This document shows, piece by piece, positions 10,658 through 18,602 of a stretch of DNA of 64,000 nt. Positions within the stretch are counted from its first letter, which is position 1; each line of letters begins with the position of its first letter. Below the pieces are notes generated by a model. It ran no database searches. It was not told the DNA's origin and saw nothing but the letters and a program-made list of their open reading frames with translations. Origin of the DNA: an uncultured Chloroflexus sp. (GTDB lineage: Bacteria; Chloroflexota; Chloroflexia; Chloroflexales; Chloroflexaceae). The stretch is taken from assembly GCF_937951745.1 (NCBI RefSeq), contig NZ_CALFBQ010000009.1, positions 1-64,000 on the forward strand, read 5' to 3'. The translations under genes and the position numbers were made by a program.

Positions 10658-11179
10658 TTACGAACTCACTTCAAAACGCACCAGCAACATCCCAAACTGC
10701 ACCTCATCACCGTGCTGCAACGGCATTGGCTGGCCGGGAGGCAGGCGCTGGCGGTTGAGAAACGTCCCATTTGAGCTACCGAGATCTTCGAGGGCGTAAT
10801 GATTGTGTGAACACACGATCCGGGCATGGCGGCGCGAGACACCGGCATCATACCCGCCATCGAGACTGAAATCAACATCGGGGAAAAAGCCGCGCTGCTG
10901 GTCTTTGCGCCCGATCAGCAATTCCGGCGCCGCTGGCAACTCAATCCGCCGGCCCGAACTCAGTACGACCAAGGCAATGGCCGGCCCAGTCGCCGGGTTC
11001 GCCGGCGCGGGCAGAACGGTTGGCTCATCTTCAATCTGGGGTGCTGCTTCAGCAGCCGCTCGATTAAGCGAAGCGGTGGTTTGGCGTTGCGGTTTGGTAC
11101 TGATCAGGCTGGCACCGCAGACGGTGCAGAAAATCGTGCCATCGAGTTGTTGGGCTTGACAGTAGCTACAAATAATCAT
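10658..11179 (-). CDS. Zinc-ribbon and FHA-domain protein
   Basis: 173 residues. The N-terminus is a short zinc ribbon (CSYCQ ... CTVCG, two CxxC pairs), followed by a flexible linker with DEPTVLP, a likely phosphorylatable Thr of the GarA type, and a C-terminal FHA domain (about residues 80-173). FHA hallmarks are LLIGRK, VSRRHARI and SSNGTFLN, which include the Arg, Ser and Asn that hold phosphothreonine. It is a phosphothreonine reader, downstream of a kinase, a phosphatase and a VWA protein in the same run. The start is set at the Cys-rich segment, with GGAG about 13 bases upstream; a longer open frame has no family support. Confidence 0.9.
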   Translation of the reverse strand: MIICSYCQAQQLDGTIFCTVCGASLISTKPQRQTTASLNRAAAEAAPQIEDEPTVLPAPANPATGPAIALVVLSSGRRIELPAAPELLIGRKDQQRGFFPDVDFSLDGGYDAGVSRRHARIVCSHNHYALEDLGSSNGTFLNRQRLPPGQPMPLQHGDEVQFGMLLVRFEVSS

Positions 11180-11198
11180 TGTGGTCGTTTGCTCCGGC

Positions 11199-12455
11199 CT
11201 ATGATTGCTCTTCGCGCCCAATAAGGCCACGAGTGCCATACTTGATCCGTTTACGCCCTTCAGCGCTCGCCTGCCCGGAACGGAGCAAGCGGGTCGCCTC
11301 TTCCTGCACGGTGCGGGCCAATTCAACTTGCCCCGCTTCAAAGAGGCGCGTGCCGGCCATTTGCAAGCGCCGGGTTGCCTCTTCTAGTTTGCCTTCTTCG
11401 GCGGCTTGCCATGCACTGGCCTGCAACCGGTAAGCCACCAACCGTTCCAACCAGTGCTTGACTGTAGGGTCAACATCATCACCAACCTCATCAGGATCGC
11501 GAAACGCGACCGGCAGCGCCTGCTCGTGGCTCTGGGTCGCGCTATCGCTGCCCGGTGTGCGGTAACGCAGATTGAGGCGCAGCAAGGTATGGCGGCCAAC
11601 TGGCCACGGTGGCACGACCATTTCCAGCAACAACGCTTGGGTGTCGCTCTCAGGCCAATCGCCGAGCGCCGCCGTCCAGACAAAATCAGCCTCTTCAATC
11701 ACCGGCAGCGGCCCGATAAACGGGCGCACCCGATCGAGCGAGCGCACCAACGCCTGCGGTGGCAAGGCCAGCCGCACATGCACATCTTGCGCAAACAGAT
11801 TCTGCATGCGCTCAACTTCAGCGGTGAAGATTTTCGTAATTTCGCTAGCAGAAGTGATGTAGTGGGTACGACTATTCTCGCGGGCGGCGATCGTCTCAAG
11901 CAGGTCTTCATTCCATTCGCTGCCGATGCCCAGTGCCGTAATTCCGATCCCGCGCGCCTGCGCGCGGCGGGCAATCTCGACACAGCGACCTTCATCGCCA
12001 TAAGTACGGCCATCGGTCAGCAACAACAACCGATGGACCGCGCGCGGCATCATGGCCCGTTGCAATTCTTGCACCCCCAGCGCCAACCCGGTTGCCATCT
12101 CGGTACCGCCGGTAGCCTCAATCGCGCTGATGTGGCGCTTCATTTCCTGCCGCGCCCGCGCAAGTTGAGCGGGAATCACTACCTCGGCGCGATCGTTAAA
12201 TGTTACCAGCGCAAAGCTTTCGTTATCGCCAAGCAGGTCGAGGATCTGCATCGCCGCCTGCTTGACCTGCTGCAACCGTTCGCCACGCATCGAGGAGCTA
12301 CGATCAATCACCAAACAGAGGTTGAGCGGCAAGCGCGGCATCTTGGTCGCACCACCTTGCGCCGACAATTCGATCAGCGCATAGAGCAACTGCGACTCGG
12401 CGATCGCCGGCAATACACTACGGCTTGGCGTGATGCGCACGTCAACCTTGCTCAT
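11199..12455 (-). CDS. VWA-domain protein (MIDAS intact)
   Basis: 418 residues. A von Willebrand A domain occupies about residues 40-220 with an intact metal-ion-dependent adhesion site: VIDRSSSMRG (DxSxS), the Thr in EATGGTEMA, and LLTDGRTYGDE. A beta-rich region follows, then a helical C-terminal tail (YRLQASAWQAAEEGKLEEATRRLQ). There is no signal peptide, so it acts in the cytosol as a binding scaffold. Its ATG overlaps the stop of the PP2C gene by four bases, indicating coupled translation. VWA-PP2C-kinase triads are known from TerY-P systems; this set looks like a variant with an added FHA reader. Confidence 0.92.
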   Translation of the reverse strand: MSKVDVRITPSRSVLPAIAESQLLYALIELSAQGGATKMPRLPLNLCLVIDRSSSMRGERLQQVKQAAMQILDLLGDNESFALVTFNDRAEVVIPAQLARARQEMKRHISAIEATGGTEMATGLALGVQELQRAMMPRAVHRLLLLTDGRTYGDEGRCVEIARRAQARGIGITALGIGSEWNEDLLETIAARENSRTHYITSASEITKIFTAEVERMQNLFAQDVHVRLALPPQALVRSLDRVRPFIGPLPVIEEADFVWTAALGDWPESDTQALLLEMVVPPWPVGRHTLLRLNLRYRTPGSDSATQSHEQALPVAFRDPDEVGDDVDPTVKHWLERLVAYRLQASAWQAAEEGKLEEATRRLQMAGTRLFEAGQVELARTVQEEATRLLRSGQASAEGRKRIKYGTRGLIGREEQS

Positions 12456-13408
12456 CGCTGGCCCTCATCGAGCGGCAACGACACCACGACTGCTGAGATA
12501 TTGTCATCGCCGCCGGCCAAGTTGGCCAGCGCGATCAACTCGCGGCAGACATCGTGCGGCCATGGACTATGCTGCAACGCCTGTTCAATCGCCTTTTCTT
12601 CAACCATGCTCCACAGGCCATCACTACATAAAACGATATGAGAGCAATTATTGAGCTGGTGATAGACGAAATCGACCGCTACCTGCGGCTGCTGCCCCAC
12701 AGTCCGATAGAGCTGGTTACGCAACGGATGCTCACGCGCCTCGTCAGGATCGAGCTGACCAAGCGCAATCAACCGTCCCACCGTTGAATGGTCGGTCGTG
12801 AGTTGGCGCAACCCGCCCGGTTCGCAGACGTAGCACCGCGAATCACCGACGTGCGCAACGTAGAGACCGTGACCAATCACCAACGCCGCTGTGCAAGTCG
12901 TCCCCATATCGGAACCGAGCGCCTGAGATTCGCGCCAAATCGCGGCATTCGCCTCTTGTACCGACTCGATCATCAGCGGTTGCAACGCCTCGAGCAAGCC
13001 ATCTTCGATCACCGGTAAGACGAGGCGTTCCAACACATTGGTCAACACCGTTTGCACCGCCAACCGGCTCGCCACTTCGCCGCCCTGATGGCCGCCCATG
13101 CCATCAGCTACGACAAACAAACCCACCGGTACATCAGCGCCTTCACGCGGCAGGGTCATAATCATTGCTAACACGCAATCTTGATTCGTTTCCCGCACCC
13201 GGCCAATATCGCGTAGCGCGGCAGCGGCAAAGCCTTGCGCCGAGCGATGCAGTGTCAACGCCGGTTGGGAATCTTGCCCAATCTGGCGAGTGCCATCTTC
13301 TTCGGGCGGGGTCAGCCCCATCTGTACCAACCGTTCTGACGGTAAGACCACCGGAAACGACGGTTGCGTGGGGGAGTCATCGTGAGCTGGCACAGTTTCG
13401 TCCGGCAT
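12452..13408 (-). CDS. PP2C-type protein Ser/Thr phosphatase
   Basis: 318 residues. The PP2C/PPM catalytic domain covers about residues 55-318, with metal-binding motifs RETNQD, VADGMGGHQGGEVAS, HVGDSRCYV, LCSDGLW and AGGDDNIS. The N-terminal 50 residues are a disordered, acidic leader that contains EDGTRQI around Thr40, the same motif found three times in the neighbouring kinase. It would remove phosphates placed by that kinase. The stop overlaps the VWA start, and the gene lies 27 bases after the kinase. No membrane segment is seen. Confidence 0.94.
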   Translation of the reverse strand: MPDETVPAHDDSPTQPSFPVVLPSERLVQMGLTPPEEDGTRQIGQDSQPALTLHRSAQGFAAAALRDIGRVRETNQDCVLAMIMTLPREGADVPVGLFVVADGMGGHQGGEVASRLAVQTVLTNVLERLVLPVIEDGLLEALQPLMIESVQEANAAIWRESQALGSDMGTTCTAALVIGHGLYVAHVGDSRCYVCEPGGLRQLTTDHSTVGRLIALGQLDPDEAREHPLRNQLYRTVGQQPQVAVDFVYHQLNNCSHIVLCSDGLWSMVEEKAIEQALQHSPWPHDVCRELIALANLAGGDDNISAVVVSLPLDEGQR

Positions 13409-13435
13409 AGCGACACCATTCCCTTACCCTGCAAA

Positions 13436-15502
13436 TCACGCTTTGAGCGCATAGAGATGATGATCCATTGAGCCAATATAGACCACGCCATTGACAATCA
13501 TCGGTGATGAGACGATTGGGCCATCGGTGAGGTATTTCCAGATCAATTGGCCGCTGCCGGCATCGAGACAGTAGACTGCCTGATCAACAGCACCAAAATA
13601 GAGCCGGCCACCTTCGGCTCGCGGTGACGAGGTAATCTGGCTGCCAACCTCATACTTCCAGACCAAACGCCCGTTCTTGGTGTCGAGCGCGTACATATTG
13701 CCATCGACACCGCCGACAAACACCCGCGTGCCAACCACGAACGGCGAGGAGTTGATGTAATGGCCGGTGCGGAAGCGCCATGCCGGCCAGCCGCCTTCGG
13801 CATCGAGCGCATAGAGGTTTTGGTCGAGCGAACCGACAAAGACCAACCCATCACTGTAAGCCGGCGACGAACGCACCGGCTGTTGGGTGCGCTGCTTCCA
13901 CTTGACGGCGCCAGTGCGCACATCGAGGCAATAGACATTGCCATCATCACCGCCGATAAAGATTGAAGAACCATTGATACACGCCGACGAGCGGATCGGA
14001 TTCCACGTGCGGTACTTCCAGATCAACGTGCCTCGGAGACCATCGATCGCATACACATGTTGATCATCTGAACCGACAAAGATCACGCGGTCTTCAACGC
14101 GCGGCGACGAACGGATCGGCTTATCGGTGCGGAATGTCCAGCGCGGGTTGCCGCGCCGCATATCGAGCGCATAGAGCGAACCATCTTCCGAACCGATATA
14201 GACCATATCTTGCCAAACGACCGGCGACGAGCTGATGCCGCCTTGAGTGGCATACTTCCAACGAAACTCGCCGCGAGCGGCATCAACCGCATAGATATTG
14301 GTATCGTAGCAGCCGACAAAGACCAAACCGCCGCTAACGAACGGTGATGATCGCACCTCGTCTTCGCACTTAAACCGCCAGACCAGCTCAGTTGTTTGCC
14401 CGCTTTTCCCTTTCCCGACTGCCGGAACAGCAACTACCGGCTTCCCCCCAACCGTCTCGGCCAAGGATGGCACGGTGAGCAACGCCTGCCGGAACTCTTC
14501 GGCGCTCTGCCAGCGGGCCGCCATGTCATATTCGAGCGCACGCATCACCACGGCTTCCATTTCTGGCGAAACCGCGGGGTTAATCTGGCGGATGGGACGT
14601 TCTTGGAAGGTGAAAGGCGTTTCGAGGCGCGGATCAGTATTTGTGAGCAGATGGTGCAACGTCGCGCCGAGCGCATAAATATCGCCGACCGGCTCGGCCA
14701 CGCCACGGTACTGTTCGGGCGGCGAGTAGCCTTCGGTGCCGATCATTGTGCCCTTGCGATCAATGCGGTTGAGGTTGCGAGCAATACCAAAGTCGATGAG
14801 CACAATCTGATCATCGTCGACCACCATCACGTTTGATGGCTTCATATCACGAAAGACGATTGGTTCCGGCTTATGATTGTGCAAGTATGAAAGCACCTCG
14901 CAGATCTGCAATGCCCACCGCGCAACCCGTGCTTCGTCAAGCGGCTTGCCGTTTTCTTCCAACACCGTCTCAAGGTCTTTGCCGGGGATAAATTCGAGGA
15001 CGAGGTAGACTTTGCCGTGCTCTTCAAAGAAGTCGTAGACTTTAGGAATAGCAGGGTGTTGCAGGGTAGCCAACAAACCAGCTTCGCGCTGAAAATTCTT
15101 GAGATTGAGCAAACGTGTTTGTGAGTCGGGCGCGCTCTGCGCCATTTCTTTAATCGCACAATAGCGGACAACATCTTTGAACCGCAAGTCGCGCCCACGG
15201 TAAACGACGCTCATACCGCCAATACCGATTGGCCCCTCGACATAGTAACGCCCTTGGAGAACGGTACCGGCGTTGAGCATGACCGGCGTTACCGGCGCTG
15301 GCTGACCAGCGGGCCGCGCCGCCATCTGGCGCGTGCCATCGTCTGCTTCGCTAATAGGCCGCGCCGCCATCTGGCGCGTGCCATCGTCAGGCGCAGATGA
15401 CGGCGTAGATGGGCTGATCTGGCGCGTGCCATCATCAGCAGCGCCGCCTTCGGGAGGTTGTGCGTTGACAGATTTGGTACCAACCCGCTTGATCAAACCC
15501 AT
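13436..15502 (-). CDS. Cytosolic Ser/Thr protein kinase with PQQ-type beta-propeller
   Basis: 688 residues. Residues 1-70 are disordered with three repeats of DGTRQ(I/M) (Thr26, Thr42, Thr57). The kinase domain (about 85-345) has a Gly-rich loop (GIGGMSVVYRG), Lys in CAIKEM, the catalytic loop VFRDMKPSNVM (Phe in place of the HRD His), DFGIARN and a GTEGYSPPEQY activation segment. From about 375 onwards eight repeats of pattern W-K-Y...SSP...VYIGS-D...YALD build a PQQ-type propeller, here probably a protein- or ligand-binding module. No transmembrane helix is present, unlike PknB. It heads the 10-kb run and has its own promoter. Propeller ligand is unknown. Confidence 0.94.
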   Translation of the reverse strand: MGLIKRVGTKSVNAQPPEGGAADDGTRQISPSTPSSAPDDGTRQMAARPISEADDGTRQMAARPAGQPAPVTPVMLNAGTVLQGRYYVEGPIGIGGMSVVYRGRDLRFKDVVRYCAIKEMAQSAPDSQTRLLNLKNFQREAGLLATLQHPAIPKVYDFFEEHGKVYLVLEFIPGKDLETVLEENGKPLDEARVARWALQICEVLSYLHNHKPEPIVFRDMKPSNVMVVDDDQIVLIDFGIARNLNRIDRKGTMIGTEGYSPPEQYRGVAEPVGDIYALGATLHHLLTNTDPRLETPFTFQERPIRQINPAVSPEMEAVVMRALEYDMAARWQSAEEFRQALLTVPSLAETVGGKPVVAVPAVGKGKSGQTTELVWRFKCEDEVRSSPFVSGGLVFVGCYDTNIYAVDAARGEFRWKYATQGGISSSPVVWQDMVYIGSEDGSLYALDMRRGNPRWTFRTDKPIRSSPRVEDRVIFVGSDDQHVYAIDGLRGTLIWKYRTWNPIRSSACINGSSIFIGGDDGNVYCLDVRTGAVKWKQRTQQPVRSSPAYSDGLVFVGSLDQNLYALDAEGGWPAWRFRTGHYINSSPFVVGTRVFVGGVDGNMYALDTKNGRLVWKYEVGSQITSSPRAEGGRLYFGAVDQAVYCLDAGSGQLIWKYLTDGPIVSSPMIVNGVVYIGSMDHHLYALKA

Positions 15503-15564
15503 GAGTCACCTCGTCCATTAGGTATGCCAGCAATAGTGAGACATATTGGCAAATCTGTCCCTCT

Positions 15565-15593
15565 ATTATAGAAGGTGTTGTTCGCTTCGGCAA
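15565..15593 (-). promoter_or_regulatory. Promoter of the kinase operon
   Basis: On the minus strand TTGCCG and a perfect TATAAT are separated by exactly 17 bases, with the -10 box about 63 bases upstream of the kinase ATG. No other good promoter is visible between here and 5.2 kb, which supports one transcript for the eight following genes. Confidence 0.6.
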
Positions 15594-15619
15594 CCGTATC
15601 AAGGCACAATACAGAGCGG

Positions 15620-15663
15620 CGCACGGCTGTGCGGCGGCAACGGAGACGCACGGCCGTGCGTCT
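15620..15663. repeat. Pair of ACGGCTG-type palindromes
   Basis: Two palindromes lie 10 bases apart between the kinase promoter and the sugar-kinase stop codon: CGCAC-GGCT-GTGCG (15620-15633) and a perfect 20-bp palindrome at 15644-15663 with centre CACGGCCGTG. They share the ACGGCYG core with elements at 17268, 17314 and 50488. Confidence 0.55.
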
Positions 15664-15671
15664 GGACAGAA

Positions 15672-17174
15672 CTAGCGCGGCGGTTGCCACCCTTGCACGC
15701 GGGCAATCGCCATCCGCCACCGTTCGGCACGGGCCTCCCGTTCGGCGGCGGTTGTGCGCGGCCTAAACCGCGTAGCCGTATCATCAACTAGCGCCGGTAA
15801 GGTCTGCAGCGACCACACACCGGCCCCGATCCCAGCTAGCAGAGCCACACCGCGGGCCGTGGTTTCGGTATCGCGGGCGCGCACGAGCGTCACCCCGCTC
15901 AGATCGGCTTGAATTTGGCAAGCCAGATCGCTGGCCGCCAAGCCGCCGCCTACCCGCAATTCGGCAATCGTTAACCTAGCCTCGGCCTGCATCGTCGCTA
16001 GAATATCGGCCAATTGAAAGCCGATCGACTCGTAGAAGGCGCGGGCGATATGGCCTACTTTCACGCCCAACGCCAAGCCAAAGAGCGCGCCGCGCGCACT
16101 GCGATCTTCGCTCGGCACGCCTAACCCATTAAGCGCGGGCACAAAAACCACACCGCCACTGTCGGGCACCGTCGCCGCTTGCCGGTCAAGATCGGCGACG
16201 CGCCGCACCAAACCAAGCTCACGTAGCCAATTGGCCGCCGCGCCGGTGGTCGTCATATCAGCTTCGAGGGCATAGGTTGGCGCACCGCCAATTTCCCACG
16301 CCAAATAGGTCTTGCAGATACCTTGCGGCGGCGCATGCGGGCCAACCACTGCGTTCACAAACGAGGCGGTGCCGTGGGTCGCCGCCGCTTGGCCGGGAGA
16401 ACGGCAATCGTAGCCAAACAGGGCCGATTGCTGGTCGGTGATCATTGCCAACACCGGCACGGCTGTACCATCGATGTGCAACTCGCCGAACTGGTGAACC
16501 GTCGGGCGAGGGATAGGTAGTGCCGCACGCGGAATCTGTAGCGCTGCGATCCACTCATCCCACAGAGCGCGCCGGCGTGGATCATAGACGGTCATCGCCT
16601 GCAACAGCGAGTGGTCGAGCGCGTGCTCTGCCGGGCAGCCGAGCGCCTGTACGATCCACCCAGCGGCCAACGACACCCGCAACACACCTTGCTCGGCGGC
16701 ACGGCGAAACGCGGTATCGTGCTGCATGCGCCATGCTAGGTGCATCGCGCTGGCATACGGGCCGGGAAACTGGCCCAACCGTTCGCGCCGCTGCGGCCCC
16801 AACGGCGTATCAGCCAACGCCGCCACCAATGGCGCAGTGCGTAAATCTTGCCACGTGATTGCATTGCCAATTGGGCGACCGGTGCGGGCATGCCACGCAA
16901 AGACGGTATCACGCTGCGAGGTGATCCCGCAGGCGATCAGATCATTGCCACGCACGCCAGCGCGGGCAAGCGCCTCATTGATCGCCTCGGCTACGCTGCG
17001 CGCAATCGCGCGCGGTCGCTGCTCGACCCAACCCGGCTGCGGATAGACCCGGCCTACTGCACGGTAGCCATACCCTCGCACTTGGCCTTCATCATCGTAG
17101 ATTACGGCGCGGCTGCCGCTGCCGCCTTGATCAATAGCAAGAATGTAACGTTTGGTCACGCACTGCCCCGTCAT
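15672..17174 (-). CDS. FGGY-family carbohydrate kinase, glycerol kinase-like
   Basis: 500 residues of the FGGY sugar-kinase fold. The N-terminal phosphate loop reads LAIDQGGSGSRAVIYD (glycerol kinases have DQGTTSSR). Other family blocks are WQDLRTAPL, CGITSQRDT, MITDQQSALFGYD, ATHGTASFVN and the C-terminal GGLAASDLACQIQADLSG signature. It phosphorylates a polyol or sugar with ATP; glycerol is likeliest by overall pattern but the altered phosphate loop leaves room for another substrate. No glpF or glpD is near. A GTG start five codons in, giving MTKRYILAID, has GGGGC upstream and fits the family better than the listed ATG. Confidence 0.85.
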   Translation of the reverse strand: MTGQCVTKRYILAIDQGGSGSRAVIYDDEGQVRGYGYRAVGRVYPQPGWVEQRPRAIARSVAEAINEALARAGVRGNDLIACGITSQRDTVFAWHARTGRPIGNAITWQDLRTAPLVAALADTPLGPQRRERLGQFPGPYASAMHLAWRMQHDTAFRRAAEQGVLRVSLAAGWIVQALGCPAEHALDHSLLQAMTVYDPRRRALWDEWIAALQIPRAALPIPRPTVHQFGELHIDGTAVPVLAMITDQQSALFGYDCRSPGQAAATHGTASFVNAVVGPHAPPQGICKTYLAWEIGGAPTYALEADMTTTGAAANWLRELGLVRRVADLDRQAATVPDSGGVVFVPALNGLGVPSEDRSARGALFGLALGVKVGHIARAFYESIGFQLADILATMQAEARLTIAELRVGGGLAASDLACQIQADLSGVTLVRARDTETTARGVALLAGIGAGVWSLQTLPALVDDTATRFRPRTTAAEREARAERWRMAIARVQGWQPPR

Positions 17175-17194
17175 ATATTAGGCGAATGAGGGGC

Positions 17195-17203
17195 ATTATA
17201 ACA
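17195..17203 (-). promoter_or_regulatory. Extended -10 for the FGGY kinase
   Basis: Minus-strand TGT-TATAAT, about 20 bases upstream of the listed ATG. The predicted transcript would have a leader of only about 14 bases before that ATG. Confidence 0.4.
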
Positions 17204-17267
17204 CGTTGCAGCACGCGATCAGGGGCTGCGCAGATGTCTATGCAATCGATTATAATATCGCCATTGG

Positions 17268-17336
17268 GAGCCGCACGGCTGTGCGGCTCTACGGTTGTTC
17301 AAAGATTAGATGGGCAGCCGCACGGCTGTGCGGTGC
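17268..17336. repeat. Two ACGGCTG-loop palindromes upstream of tgt
   Basis: A perfect 9-bp stem GAGCCGCAC / GTGCGGCTC with loop GGCT (17268-17289) is followed 25 bases later by a second copy (17314-17336) with the same CCGCACGGCTGTGCGG core and one-sided mismatches. Both end in CTAC-like flanks. They lie in the presumed 5' leader of tgt; the second ends 14 bases before its ATG. Confidence 0.65.
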
Positions 17337-17349
17337 TACGATAGGAATT

Positions 17350-18561
17350 ATGGCTCACTTTATTATTACTGCGCGCGATCCGGACAGCCGCGCCCGCGCT
17401 GGCGTGTTGCAAACCGCTCACGGCGCGGTCGCGACGCCGGTCTTTATGCCGGTCGGCACGCGCGCCACGGTCAAATCACTCAGCCCGCACGAACTGCGCG
17501 ACCACGGCGCGTCAATCATTCTCGGCAATACCTACCATCTCTATCTCCAGCCCGGCCACGAGCTGATCGCACGCCACGGCGGTCTGCACGGCTTTATGAG
17601 CTGGGACGGCCCCATCCTAACCGACAGCGGCGGGTTTCAGGTCTTTTCGTTGGTCTACGGCGGGATTGCCGACGAGGTCAAAGGCCGCCGGCCTGCCCAC
17701 CCATCCCGCTTGAACGATATGGTGACAGTGACCGAAGAGGCGGTTATCTTCAAATCGTACCTTGACGGATCGCGCCACGTCTTTACGCCGGAACGGAGCA
17801 TCGAGGTGCAACACCATCTAGGCGCTGACGTGATCGTCTGCTTCGATGAACTGCCGCCGTTCCGAGCCGGTTACGACTACACTGCGCAAAGCATGGCCCG
17901 CACGCACCGCTGGGCCGAACGCTGCCTCACAACGCACCAGCAGCGTAACCGTGCCGCGTTGCCCAACCCCGACCAATTGCTGTTTGGGATCGTCCATGGC
18001 GGCATCTTCCCTGATCTACGCCGCACGAGCGCCGAAGTCATCGGGAGTATGGGCTTCGATGGTCTTTGTATCGGGGGATCATTAGGCGCGAACAAAGAGC
18101 AGATGTACGAGGTCGTGGATATGACTGTGCCCTACCTGCCCGACAGTATGGCTCGCCACCTTTTGGGAGTCGGCGATGTCGATGATTTGTTGGAAGGAGT
18201 GGCGCGGGGCATCGATATGTTCGATTGCGTCAGCCCAACCCGGCTAGGGCGGCACGGCGCGGCGCTGGTGCGCAACCGCGAGCGGAATTGGCGGCTCAAC
18301 GTGACTAATGCCTCATTACGCGATGATCCGGGGCCGTTGCAAGCCGGCTGCACCTGCTATACCTGCCGCCACTTCTCGCGCGCCTACATCCATCATCTCT
18401 ACCGCTCGAAAGAGCTGCTCGGCATCAGGCTGGTCAGCCTGCATAACGTCGCTTTCCTGCTTAACCTGATGGCCGAAGTGCGCGCGGCGCTAGCAGCCGG
18501 CAGGTTTGGCGAATTGTATGCCGAATGGTTGGGGAAACCGTTGATCAGCGTGACGCGGTAA
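17350..18561 (+). CDS. tgt: tRNA-guanine transglycosylase
   Basis: Exchanges guanine-34 for the queuosine precursor preQ1 in GUN-anticodon tRNAs. 403 residues, a typical bacterial length. Key features: the substrate pocket LTDSGGFQVFSL with the general acid/base Asp, GGSLGANKE, the nucleophilic Asp region MFDCVSPTR, and the zinc site CTCYTCRHFSRAYIHHL (three Cys and one His). The start at MAHFIITARDP matches the family; AGGAA lies four bases upstream. The frame is open further upstream through two palindromes, which is not coding. No other queuosine genes are in the window. Confidence 0.96.
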   Translation: MAHFIITARDPDSRARAGVLQTAHGAVATPVFMPVGTRATVKSLSPHELRDHGASIILGNTYHLYLQPGHELIARHGGLHGFMSWDGPILTDSGGFQVFSLVYGGIADEVKGRRPAHPSRLNDMVTVTEEAVIFKSYLDGSRHVFTPERSIEVQHHLGADVIVCFDELPPFRAGYDYTAQSMARTHRWAERCLTTHQQRNRAALPNPDQLLFGIVHGGIFPDLRRTSAEVIGSMGFDGLCIGGSLGANKEQMYEVVDMTVPYLPDSMARHLLGVGDVDDLLEGVARGIDMFDCVSPTRLGRHGAALVRNRERNWRLNVTNASLRDDPGPLQAGCTCYTCRHFSRAYIHHLYRSKELLGIRLVSLHNVAFLLNLMAEVRAALAAGRFGELYAEWLGKPLISVTR

Positions 18562-18602
18562 TATCCCGCGATAGAAGGCGGACAGCGCGGCAGACCACCC
18601 AA

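Noticed and set aside
13543-13974. Antisense frames inside the kinase propeller repeats
   Set aside because: They arise from the regular repeat codons; the real gene is the long minus-strand frame with eight intact repeats.
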